This document shows, one piece after another, positions 1 to 10,800 of a stretch of DNA of 20,034 nucleotides (position 1 is the first letter of the stretch; the number at the start of each line of letters is the position of its first letter). The notes under the pieces are model-generated. The model worked only from the letters and a program-made list of their open reading frames with translations, was not told where the DNA came from and ran no database searches. Origin of the DNA: Steinernema hermaphroditum (Eukaryota > Nematoda > Chromadorea > Rhabditida > Steinernematidae); assembly GCA_030435675.1 (NCBI GenBank), contig JAUCMV010000044.1, forward strand, positions 1 to 20,034, given 5' to 3'. The position numbers and the translations under genes are program-made.

Positions 1-210
1 GTACTGTGGACTATCTTAGTTTCCTGCAAAACTTTCAATTCGAGACAAATAGGGCCTTGTTCATACAAAGAGTTCTGCATCTGACCCTCCTGCTCCAAAG
101 TACCATAGCATTTTTATGATTGGATCTTGTAGAACTGCACGAGCCTGATCGAACGCGCCTACTCTCGTTGGATTTCCTGCGGACTATCTTAGTTTCCTGC
201 AAAACTTTCA

Positions 211-227
211 ATTCGAGACAGCAGGGC
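211..227 (+). other. CENP-B-box-like 17-bp motif, representative copy (one per monomer)
   Basis: The bases attcgagacagcagggc align to the mammalian CENP-B box NTTCGNNNNANNCGGGN with eight of the nine specified bases; only the C of CGGG is A. The motif begins three bases after each anchor. It is 8 of 9 in B-type and most right-zone units. It is 7 of 9 in A-type units (aaatagg, gatagg) and in ggaccc units. Two units with gacagacagg (14926, 16833) score 8 of 9 with CAGG instead. By hand, with equal base frequencies, an 8-of-9 match somewhere in a 173-bp unit on either strand has about a 4% chance, so coincidence is possible. Binding by any CENP-B-like protein is inference. Confidence 0.4.
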
Positions 228-234
228 CCTTGCT
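220..234. other. Imperfect dyad centred on GGGCCC, representative copy
   Basis: The stretch agcagggcccttgct reads as a near-perfect inverted repeat: AGCAGGG pairs with CCCTGCT if one extra T is bulged. Its core is the GGGCCC palindrome at 224-229. It overlaps the right half of the CENP-B-box-like motif. It is present in B units and nearly all right-zone units, and weakened in most A units, where one C is missing (gggcctt). Short dyads of this sort have been discussed as a centromeric feature. I see no direct evidence that it forms a structure here. Confidence 0.5.
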
Positions 235-727
235 CATACCAAAAGCTCTGCATCTGACCCTCCTGCTCCAAAGTACCATAGCATTTTTATGATTGGATCT
301 TGTAGAACTGCACGAGCCTGATCGAACGCGCCTATTCCCGTTGGGATTTCCTGTGGACTATCTTAGTTTCCTGCAAAACTTTCAATTCGAGACAGATAGG
401 GCCTTGTTCATACAAAGAGTTCTGCATCTGACCCTCCTGCTCCAAAGTACCATAGCATTTTTATGATTGGATCTTGTAGAACTGCACGAGCCTGATCGAA
501 CGCGCCTACTCTCGTTGGATTTCCTGTGGACTATCTTAGTTTCCTGCAAAACTTTCAATTCGAGACAAATAGGGCCTTGTTCATACAAAGAGTTCTGCAT
601 CTGACCCTCCTGCTCCAAAGTACCATAGCATTTTTATGATTGGATCTTGTAGAACTGCACGAGCCTGATCGAACGCGCCTATTCCCGTTGGGATTACTGT
701 GGACTATCTTAGTTTCCTGCAAAACTT

Positions 728-2803
728 TCAATTCGAGACAGATAGGGCCTTGTTCATACAAAGAGTTCTGCATCTGACCCTCCTGCTCCAAAGTACCATA
801 GCATTTTTATGATTGGATCTTGTAGAACTGCACGAGCCTGATCGAACGCGCCTACTCTCGTTGGATTTCCTGCGGACTATCTTAGTTTCCTGCAAAACTT
901 TCAATTCGAGACAGCAGGGCCCTTGCTCATACCAAAAGCTCTGCATCTGACCCTCCTGCTCCAAAGTACCATAGCATTTTTATGATTGGATCTTGTAGAA
1001 CTGCACGAGCCTGATCGAACGCGCCTATTCCCGTTGGGATTACTGTGGACTATCTTAGTTTCCTGCAAAACTTTCAATTCGAGACAAATAGGGCCTTGTT
1101 CATACAAAGAGTTCTGCATCTGACCCTCCTGCTCCAAAGTACCATAGCATTTTTATGATTGGATCTTGTAGAACTGCACGAGCCTGATCGAACGCGCCTA
1201 CTCTCGTTGGATTTCCTGCGGACTATCTTAGTTTCCTGCAAAACTTTCAATTCGAGACAGCAGGGCCCTTGCTCATACCAAAAGCTCTGCATCTGACCCT
1301 CCTGCTCCAAAGTACCATAGCATTTTTATGATTGGATCTTGTAGAACTGCACGAGCCTGATCGAACGCGCCTATTCCCGTTGGGATTACTGTGGACTATC
1401 TTAGTTTCCTGCAAAACTTTCAATTCGAGACAAATAGGGCCTTGTTCATACAAAGAGTTCTGCATCTGACCCTCCTGCTCCAAAGTACCATAGCATTTTT
1501 ATGATTGGATCTTGTAGAACTGCACGAGCCTGATCGAACGCGCCTACTCTCGTTGGATTTCCTGCGGACTATCTTAGTTTCCTGCAAAACTTTCAATTCG
1601 AGACAGCAGGGCCCTTGCTCATACCAAAAGCTCTGCATCTGACCCTCCTGCTCCAAAGTACCATAGCATTTTTATGATTGGATCTTGTAGAACTGCACGA
1701 GCCTGATCGAACGCGCCTATTCCCGTTGGGATTTCCTGTGGACTATCTTAGTTTCCTGCAAAACTTTCAATTCGAGACAATAGGGCCTTGTTCATACAAA
1801 GAGTTCTGCATCTGACCCTCCTGCTCCAAAGTACCATAGCATTTTTATGATTGGATCTTGTAGAACTGCACGAGCCTGATCGAACGCGCCTACTCTCGTT
1901 GGATTTCCTGCGGACTATCTTAGTTTCCTGCAAAACTTTCAATTCGAGACAGCAGGGCCCTTGCTCATACCAAAAGCTCTGCATCTGACCCTCCTGCTCC
2001 AAAGTACCATAGCATTTTTATGATTGGATCTTGTAGAACTGCACGAGCCTGATCGAACGCGCCTATTCCCGTTGGGATTACTGTGGACTATCTTAGTTTC
2101 CTGCAAAACTTTCAATTCGAGACAAATAGGGCCTTGTTCATACAAAGAGTTCTGCATCTGACCCTCCTGCTCCAAAGTACCATAGCATTTTTATGATTGG
2201 ATCTTGTAGAACTGCACGAGCCTGATCGAACGCGCCTACTCTCGTTGGATTTCCTGCGGACTATCTTAGTTTCCTGCAAAACTTTCAATTCGAGACAGCA
2301 GGGCCCTTGCTCATACCAAAAGCTCTGCATCTGACCCTCCTGCTCCAAAGTACCATAGCATTTTTATGATTGGATCTTGTAGAACTGCACGAGCCTGATC
2401 GAACGCGCCTATTCCCGTTGGGATTACTGTGGACTATCTTAGTTTCCTGCAAAACTTTCAATTCGAGACAGATAGGGCCTTGTTCATACAAAGAGTTCTG
2501 CATCTGACCCTCCTGCTCCAAAGTACCATAGCATTTTTATGATTGGATCTTGTAGAACTGCACGAGCCTGATCGAACGCGCCTACTCTCGTTGGATTTCC
2601 TGCGGACTATCTTAGTTTCCTGCAAAACTTTCAATTCGAGACAGCAGGGCCCTTGCTCATACCAAAAGCTCTGCATCTGACCCTCCTGCTCCAAAGTACC
2701 ATAGCATTTTTATGATTGGATCTTGTAGAACTGCACGAGCCTGATCGAACGCGCCTACTCTCGTTGGATTTCCTGCGGACTATCTTAGTTTCCTGCAAAA
2801 CTT
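728..2803. repeat. Cleanest dimeric run: six consecutive A-B units
   Basis: Anchors 728 (A), 901 (B), 1074 (A), 1247 (B), 1420 (A), 1593 (B), 1767 (A), 1939 (B), 2112 (A), 2285 (B), 2458 (A), 2631 (B) alternate without exception. Differences between dimers are very few: aaatagg or gatagg in A units, one missing A at 1767 (period 172), a B unit at 1593 ending gggatttcctg (period 174), and the last B unit at 2631 ending with the A-type tactctcg. Dimers are far more alike than A is to B, which is the defining property of a higher-order repeat. Confidence 0.9.
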
Positions 2804-2876
2804 TCAATTCGAGACAGCAGGGCCCTTGCTCATACCAAAAAGCTCTGCATCTGACCCTCCTGCTCCAAAGTACCAT

Positions 2877-2890
2877 ATCATTTTTATGAT
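2877..2890. other. Five-bp stem dyad ATCAT-TTTT-ATGAT created by the atatcat variant
   Basis: In the common form (atagcatttttatgatt) only CAT and ATG pair across the T run, followed by a G-A mismatch. The G-to-T change giving atatcat extends this to a perfect five-base inverted repeat with a four-T loop. The first copy is here. Another is in unit 6447, and the form becomes frequent from 8353 onward (29 units in total, including three acatcat forms, which also retain ATCAT). Confidence 0.6.
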
Positions 2891-2932
2891 TGGATCTTGT
2901 AGAACTGCACGAGCCTGATCGAACGCGCCTAT

Positions 2933-2943
2933 TCCCGTTGGGA
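2933..2943. other. Small hairpin TCCC-GTT-GGGA in B-type endings, representative copy
   Basis: The B-type ending contains tcccgttggga, a perfect four-base inverted repeat with a three-base loop. A-type endings (ctctcgttggatt) and the tattctcg and tactcttg forms of the right zone lose it. This unit is also the only complete one in which gggattactg reads gggagtactg; the first bases of the window show the same gtactg. Confidence 0.6.
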
Positions 2944-4018
2944 GTACTGTGGACTATCTTAGTTTCCTGCAAAACTTTCAATTCGAGACAAATAGGGCCT
3001 TGTTCATACAAAGAGTTCTGCATCTGACCCTCCTGCTCCAAAGTACCATAGCATTTTTATGATTGGATCTTGTAGAACTGCACGAGCCTGATCGAACGCG
3101 CCTACTCTCGTTGGATTTCCTGCGGACTATCTTAGTTTCCTGCAAAACTTTCAATTCGAGACAGCAGGGCCCTTGCTCATACCAAAAGCTCTGCATCTGA
3201 CCCTCCTGCTCCAAAGTACCATAGCATTTTTATGATTGGATCTTGTAGAACTGCACGAGCCTGATCGAACGCGCCTATTCCCGTTGGGATTTCCTGCGGA
3301 CTATCTTAGTTTCCTGCAAAACTTTCAATTCGAGACAGATAGGGCCCTTGTTCATACAAAGAGTTCTGCATCTGACCCTCCTGCTCCAAAGTACCATAGC
3401 ATTTTTATGATTGGATCTTGTAGAACTGCACGAGCCTGATCGAACGCGCCTATTCCCGTTGGGATTACTGTGGACTATCTTAGTTTCCTGCAAAACTTTC
3501 AATTCGAGACAAATAGGGCCTTGTTCATACAAAGAGTTCTGCATCTGACCCTCCTGCTCCAAAGTACCATAGCATTTTTATGATTGGATCTTGTAGAACT
3601 GCACGAGCCTGATCGAACGCGCCTACTCTCGTTGGATTTCCTGCGGACTATCTTAGTTTCCTGCAAAACTTTCAATTCGAGACAGCAGGGCCCTTGCTCA
3701 TACCAAAAGCTCTGCATCTGACCCTCCTGCTCCAAAGTACCATAGCATTTTTATGATTGGATCTTGTAGAACTGCACGAGCCTGATCGAACGCGCCTATT
3801 CCCGTTGGGATTACTGTGGACTATCTTAGTTTCCTGCAAAACTTTCAATTCGAGACAGATAGGGCCTTGTTCATACAAAGAGTTCTGCATCTGACCCTCC
3901 TGCTCCAAAGTACCATAGCATTTTTATGATTGGATCTTGTAGAACTGCACGAGCCTGATCGAACGCGCCTATTCCCGTTGGGATTTCCTGTGGACTATCT
4001 TAGTTTCCTGCAAAACTT

Positions 4019-5230
4019 TCAATTCGAGACAATAGGGCCCTTGTTCATACAAAGAGTTCTGCATCTGACCCTCCTGCTCCAAAGTACCATAGCATTTTTA
4101 TGATTGGATCTTGTAGAACTGCACGAGCCTGATCGAACGCGCCTACTCTCGTTGGATTTCCTGCGGACTATCTTAGTTTCCTGCAAAACTTTCAATTCGA
4201 GACAGCAGGGCCCTTGCTCATACCAAAAGCTCTGCATCTGACCCTCCTGCTCCAAAGTACCATAGCATTTTTATGATTGGATCTTGTAGAACTGCACGAG
4301 CCTGATCGAACGCGCCTATTCCCGTTGGGATTACTGTGGACTATCTTAGTTTCCTGCAAAACTTTCAATTCGAGACAAATAGGGCCTTGTTCATACAAAG
4401 AGTTCTGCATCTGACCCTCCTGCTCCAAAGTACCATAGCATTTTTATGATTGGATCTTGTAGAACTGCACGAGCCTGATCGAACGCGCCTACTCTCGTTG
4501 GATTTCCTGCGGACTATCTTAGTTTCCTGCAAAACTTTCAATTCGAGACAGCAGGGCCCTTGCTCATACCAAAAGCTCTGCATCTGACCCTCCTGCTCCA
4601 AAGTACCATAGCATTTTTATGATTGGATCTTGTAGAACTGCACGAGCCTGATCGAACGCGCCTATTCCCGTTGGGATTACTGTGGACTATCTTAGTTTCC
4701 TGCAAAACTTTCAATTCGAGACAGATAGGGCCTTGTTCATACAAAGAGTTCTGCATCTGACCCTCCTGCTCCAAAGTACCATAGCATTTTTATGATTGGA
4801 TCTTGTAGAACTGCACGAGCCTGATCGAACGCGCCTACTCTCGTTGGATTTCCTGCGGACTATCTTAGTTTCCTGCAAAACTTTCAATTCGAGACAGCAG
4901 GGCCCTTGCTCATACCAAAAGCTCTGCATCTGACCCTCCTGCTCCAAAGTACCATAGCATTTTTATGATTGGATCTTGTAGAACTGCACGAGCCTGATCG
5001 AACGCGCCTATTCCCGTTGGGATTACTGTGGACTATCTTAGTTTCCTGCAAAACTTTCAATTCGAGACAGATAGGGCCCTTGTTCATACAAAGAGTTCTG
5101 CATCTGACCCTCCTGCTCCAAAGTACCATAGCATTTTTATGATTGGATCTTGTAGAACTGCACGAGCCTGATCGAACGCGCCTACTCTCGTTGGATTTCC
5201 TGCGGACTATCTTAGTTTCCTGCAAAACTT
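4019..5230. repeat. Second clean dimeric run (A-B x3 plus A)
   Basis: Anchors 4019 (A), 4192 (B), 4365 (A), 4538 (B), 4711 (A), 4884 (B), 5057 (A) alternate. The first A unit reads gacaatagggccc and the last reads gatagggccc, so both have regained the third C that is missing in most A units (gggcctt elsewhere). The gain lengthens the last one to 174 bp. It marks the start of the B-like character seen further right. Confidence 0.85.
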
Positions 5231-7832
5231 TCAATTCGAGACAGATAGGGCCCTTGCTCATACCAAAAGTTCTGCATCTGACCCTCCTGCTCCAAAGTAC
5301 CATAGCATTTTTATGATTGGATCTTGTAGAACTGCACGAGCCTGATCGAACGCGCCTATTCCCGTTGGGATTACTGTGGACTATCTTAGTTTCCTGCAAA
5401 ACTTTCAATTCGAGACAGTAGGGCCCTTGTTCATACAAAGAGTTCTGCATCTGACCCTCCTGCTCCAAAGTACCATAGCATTTTTATGATTGGATCTTGT
5501 AGAACTGCACGAGCCTGATCGAACGCGCCTATTCCCGTTGGATTTCCTGCGGACTATCTTAGTTTCCTGCAAAACTTTCAATTCGAGACAGTAGGGCCCT
5601 TGCTCATACCAAAAAGTTCTGCATCTGACCCTCCTGCTCCAAAGTACCATAGCATTTTTATGATTGGATCTTGTAGAACTGCACGAGCCTGATCGAACGC
5701 GCCTATTCCCGTTGGGATTACTGTGGACTATCTTAGTTTCCTGCAAAACTTTCAATTCGAGACAGATAGGGCCCTTGTTCATACCAAAGAGTTCTGCATC
5801 TGACCCTCCTGCTCCAAAGTACCATAGCATTTTTATGATTGGATCTTGTAGAACTGCACGAGCCTGATCGAACGCGCCTATTCCCGTTGGGATTACTGTG
5901 GACTATCTTAGTTTCCTGCAAAACTTTCAATTCGAGACAGTAGGGCCCTTGTTCATACAAAAAGTTCTGCATCTGACCCTCCTGCTCCAAAGTACCATAG
6001 CATTTTTATGATTGGATCTTGTAGAACTGCACGAGCCTGATCGAACGCGCCTACTCTCGTTGGATTTCCTGCGGACTATCTTAGTTTCCTGCAAAACTTT
6101 CAATTCGAGACAGCAGGGCCCTTGCTCATACCAAAAGCTCTGCATCTGACCCTCCTGCTCCAAAGTACCATAGCATTTTTATGATTGGATCTTGTAGAAC
6201 TGCACGAGCCTGATCGAACGCGCCTATTCCCGTTGGGTTTACTGTGGACTATCTTAGTTTCCTGCAAAACTTTCAATTCGAGACAGATAGGGCCCTTGTT
6301 CATACAAAGAGTTCTGCATCTGACCCTCCTGCTCCAAAGTACCATAGCATTTTTATGATTGGATCTTGTAGAACTGCACGAGCCTGATCGAACGCGCCTA
6401 CTCTCGTTGGATTTCCTGCGGACTATCTTAGTTTCCTGCAAAACTTTCAATTCGAGACAGCAGGGCCCTTGCTCATACCAAAAGCTCTGCATCTGACCCT
6501 CCTGCTCCAAAGTACCATATCATTTTTATGATTGGATCTTGTAGAACTGCACGAGCCTGATCGAACGCGCCTATTCCCGTTGGGATTACTGTGGACTATC
6601 TTAGTTTCCTGCAAAACTTTCAATTCGAGACAGATAGGGCCCTTGTTCATACAAAGAGTTCTGCATCTGACCCTCCTGCTCCAAAGTACCATAGCATTTT
6701 TATGATTGGATCTTGTAGAACTGCACGAGCCTGATCGAACGCGCCTACTCTCGTTGGATTTCCTGTGGACTATCTTAGTTTCCTGCAAAACTTTCAATTC
6801 GAGACAGCAGGGCCCTTGCTCATACCAAGAGCTCTGCATCTGACCCTCCTGCTCCAAAGTACCATAGCATTTTTATGATTGGATCTTGTAGAACTGCACG
6901 AGCCTGATCGAACGCGCCTATTCCCGTTGGGATTACTGTGGACTATCTTAGTTTCCTGCAAAACTTTCAATTCGAGACAGTAGGGCCCTTGTTCATACAA
7001 AGAGTTCTGCATCTGACCCTCCTGCTCCAAAGTACCATAGCATTTTTATGATTGGATCTTGTAGAACTGCACGAGCCTGATCGAACGCGCCTACTCTCGT
7101 TGGATTTCCTGCGGACTATCTTAGTTTCCTGCAAAACTTTCAATTCGAGACAGCAGGGCCCTTGCTCATACCAAAAGCTCTGCATCTGACCCTCCTGCTC
7201 CAAAGTACCATAGCATTTTTATGATTGGATCTTGTAGAACTGCACGAGCCTGATCGAACGCGCCTATTCCCGTTGGGATTACTGTGGACTATCTTAGTTT
7301 CCTGCAAAACTTTCAATTCGAGACAGCAGGGCCCTTGCTCATACCAAAAGTTCTGCATCTGACCCTCCTGCTCCAAAGTACCATAGCATTTTTATGATTG
7401 GATCTTGTAGAACTGCACGAGCCTGATCGAACGCGCCTACTCTCGTTGGATTTCCTGTGGACTATCTTAGTTTCCTGCAAAACTTTCAATTCGAGACAGC
7501 AGGGCCCTTGCTCATACCAAGAGCTCTGCATCTGACCCTCCTGCTCCAAAGTACCATAGCATTTTTATGATTGGATCTTGTAGAACTGCACGAGCCTGAT
7601 CGAACGCGCCTATTCCCGTTGGGATTACTGTGGACTATCTTAGTTTCCTGCAAAACTTTCAATTCGAGACAGATAGGGCCCTTGTTCATACAAAGAGTTC
7701 TGCATCTGACCCTCCTGCTCCAAAGTACCATAGCATTTTTATGATTGGATCTTGTAGAACTGCACGAGCCTGATCGAACGCGCCTACTCTCGTTGGATTT
7801 CCTGCGGACTATCTTAGTTTCCTGCAAAACTT
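5231..7832. repeat. Transition zone of A/B hybrid monomers
   Basis: Fifteen monomers, anchors 5231, 5405, 5578, 5752, 5927, 6100, 6273, 6447, 6620, 6794, 6967, 7140, 7313, 7486, 7659. Alternation continues weakly but many units are mosaics. 5231 joins gatagggccc to gctcatacc and aaaagttctg. 5405, 5578, 5927 and 6967 carry a new gtagggccc form. 5752 has both gatagggccc and accaaagag, making it 175 bp. 7313 has gcagggccc with aaaagttctg. 6794 and 7486 carry the first ccaagagctc forms, which become common to the right. The unit at 7659 is the last in the window with the A-specific GTTCAT. Confidence 0.85.
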
Positions 7833-10800
7833 TCAATTCGAGACAGCAGGGCCCTTGCTCATACAAAGAGCTCTGCATCTGACCCTCCTGCTCCAAAGTA
7901 CCATAGCATTTTTATGATTGGATCTTGTAGAACTGCACGAGCCTGATCGAACGCGCCTATTCCCGTTGGATTTCCTGTGGACTATCTTAGTTTCCTGCAA
8001 AACTTTCAATTCGAGACAGCAGGGCCCTTGCTCATACCAAAAGCTCTGCATCTGACCCTCCTGCTCCAAAGTACCATAGCATTTTTATGATTGGATCTTG
8101 TAGAACTGCACGAGCCTGATCGAACGCGCCTATTCCCGTTGGGATTACTGTGGACTATCTTAGTTTCCTGCAAAACTTTCAATTCGAGACAGCAGGGCCC
8201 TTGCTCATACCAAAGAGTTCTGCATCTGACCCTCCTGCTCCAAAGTACCATAGCATTTTTATGATTGGATCTTGTAGAACTGCACGAGCCTGATCGAACG
8301 CGCCTACTCTCGTTGGATTTCCTGTGGACTATCTTAGTTTCCTGCAAAACTTTCAATTCGAGACAGCAGGGCCCTTGCTCATACCAAGAGCTCTGCATCT
8401 GACCCTCCTGCTCCAAAGTACCATATCATTTTTATGATTGGATCTTGTAGAACTGCACGAGCCTGATCGAACGCGCCTATTCCCGTTGGGATTACTGTGG
8501 ACTATCTTAGTTTCCTGCAAAACTTTCAATTCGAGACAGCAGGGCCCTTGCTCATACCAAAAGCTCTGCATCTGACCCTCCTGCTCCAAAGTACCATAGC
8601 ATTTTTATGATTGGATCTTGTAGAACTGCACGAGCCTGATCGAACGCGCCTATTCTCGTTGGATTTCCTGTGGACTATCTTAGTTTCCTGCAAAACTTTC
8701 AATTCGAGACAGCAGGGCCCTTGCTCATACCAAAAGCTCTGCATCTGACCCTCCTGCTCCAAAGTACCATATCATTTTTATGATTGGATCTTGTAGAACT
8801 GCACGAGCCTGATCGAACGCGCCTATTCCCGTTGGGATTACTGTGGACTATCTTAGTTTCCTGCAAAACTTTCAATTCGAGACAGCAGGGCCCTTGCTCA
8901 TACCAAAAGCTCTGCATCTGACCCTCCTGCTCCAAAGTACCATAGCATTTTTATGATTGGATCTTGTAGAACTGCACGAGCCTGATCGAACGCGCCTACT
9001 CTCGTTGGATTTCCTGTGGACTATCTTAGTTTCCTGCAAAACTTTCAATTCGAGACAGCAGGGCCCTTGCTCATACCAAGAGCTCTGCATCTGACCCTCC
9101 TGCTCCAAAGTACCACATCATTTTTATGATTGTATCTTATAGAACTGCACGAGCCTGATCGAACGCGCCTATTCCCGTTGGGATTACTGTGGACTATCTT
9201 AGTTTCCTGCAAAACTTTCAATTCGAGACAGCAGGGCCCTTGCTCATACCAAAAGCTCTGCATCTGACCCTCCTGCTCCAAAGTACCATAGCATTTTTAT
9301 GATTGGATCTTGTAGAACTGCACGAGCCTGATCGAACGCGCCTATTCTCGTTGGATTTCCTGTGGACTATCTTAGTTTCCTGCAAAACTTTCAATTCGAG
9401 ACAGCAGGGCCCTTGCTCATACAAAGAGCTCTGCATCTGACCCTCCTGCTCCAAAGTACCATAGCATTTTTATGATTGGATCTTGTAGAACTGCACGAGC
9501 CTGATCGAACGCGCCTATTCTCGTTGGATTTCCTGTGGACTATCTTAGTTTCCTGCAAAACTTTCAATTCGAGACAGCAGGGCCCTTGCTCATACCAAAA
9601 GCTCTGCATCTGACCCTCCTGCTCCAAAGTACCATATCATTTTTATGATTGGATCTTGTAGAACTGCACGAGCCTGATCGAACGCGCCTATTCCCGTTGG
9701 GATTACTGTGGACTATCTTAGTTTCCTGCAAAACTTTCAATTCGAGACAGCAGGGCCCTTGCTCATACCAAGAGCTCTGCATCTGACCCTCCTGCTCCAA
9801 AGTACCATATCATTTTTATGATTGGATCTTGTAGAACTGCACGAGCCTGATCGAACGCGCCTACTCTTGTTGGATTTCCTGTGGACTATCTTAGTTTCCT
9901 GCAAAACTTTCAATTCGAGACAGCAGGGCCCTTGCTCATACCAAAAGCTCTGCATCTGACCCTCCTGCTCCAAAGTACCATATCATTTTTATGATTGGAT
10001 CTTATAGAACTGCACGAGCCTGATCGAACGCGCCTATTCCCGTTGGGATTACTGTGGACTATCTTAGTTTCCTGCAAAACTTTCAATTCGAGACAGCAGG
10101 GCCCTTGCTCATACCAAAAGCTCTGCATCTGACCCTCCTGCTCCAAAGTACCATAGCATTTTTATGATTGGATCTTGTAGAACTGCACGAGCCTGATCGA
10201 ACGCGCCTATTCCCGTTGGGATTACTGTGGACTATCTTAGTTTCCTGCAAAACTTTCAATTCGAGACAGCAGGGCCCTTGCTCATACAAAGAGCTCTGCA
10301 TCTGACCCTCCTGCTCCAAAGTACCATAGCATTTTTATGATTGTATCTTGTAGAACTGCACGAGCCTGATCGAACGCGCCTATTCTCGTTGGATTTCCTG
10401 TGGACTATCTTAGTTTCCTGCAAAACTTTCAATTCGAGACAGCAGGGCCCTTGCTCATACCAAAAGCTCTGCATCTGACCCTCCTGCTCCAAAGTACCAT
10501 ATCATTTTTATGATTGGATCTTGTAGAACTGCACGAGCCTGATCGAACGCGCCTATTCCCGTTGGGATTACTGTGGACTATCTTAGTTTCCTGCAAAACT
10601 TTCAATTCGAGACAGCAGGGCCCTTGCTCATACCAAAAGCTCTGCATCTGACCCTCCTGCTCCAAAGTACCATATCATTTTTATGATTGGATCTTATAGA
10701 ACTGCACGAGCCTGATCGAACGCGCCTATTCCCGTTGGGATTACTGTGGACTATCTTAGTTTCCTGCAAAACTTTCAATTCGAGACAGCAGGGCCCTTGC

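Larger units (their letters stand above)
35..5230. repeat. Left zone: two-monomer (A-B, ~346 bp) higher-order repeat
   Basis: Thirty monomers, anchors 35, 208, 382, 555, 728, 901, 1074, 1247, 1420, 1593, 1767, 1939, 2112, 2285, 2458, 2631, 2804, 2978, 3151, 3325, 3499, 3672, 3845, 4019, 4192, 4365, 4538, 4711, 4884, 5057. Type A reads aaatagggcc or gatagggcc, then gttcatacaaagagttctg, and ends tactctcgttggatttcctgcgg. Type B reads gcagggccc, then gctcataccaaaagctctg, and ends tattcccgttgggattactgtgg. They alternate strictly for long runs. Breaks in alternation are at 382-555 (two A-like units in a row), 2631-2804 (two B) and 3325-3499 and 3845-4019 (A-like pairs). Many of these units carry the ending of the other type, as expected of recombination products. 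Confidence 0.9.

Noticed and set aside
130..165. RNA polymerase III B-box (GTTCGA on the minus strand within gatcgaacgcgcc), suggesting a tRNA-derived SINE origin
   Set aside because: Only the six-base core fits; the rest of the B-box, a plausible A-box and any tRNA-like stems are missing.
3236..3439. Plus-strand 67-residue open frames (also 5664-5867 and 16745-16948)
   Set aside because: They are translations of the same satellite unit in the other direction. They appear only where a unit length happens to keep the frame open.
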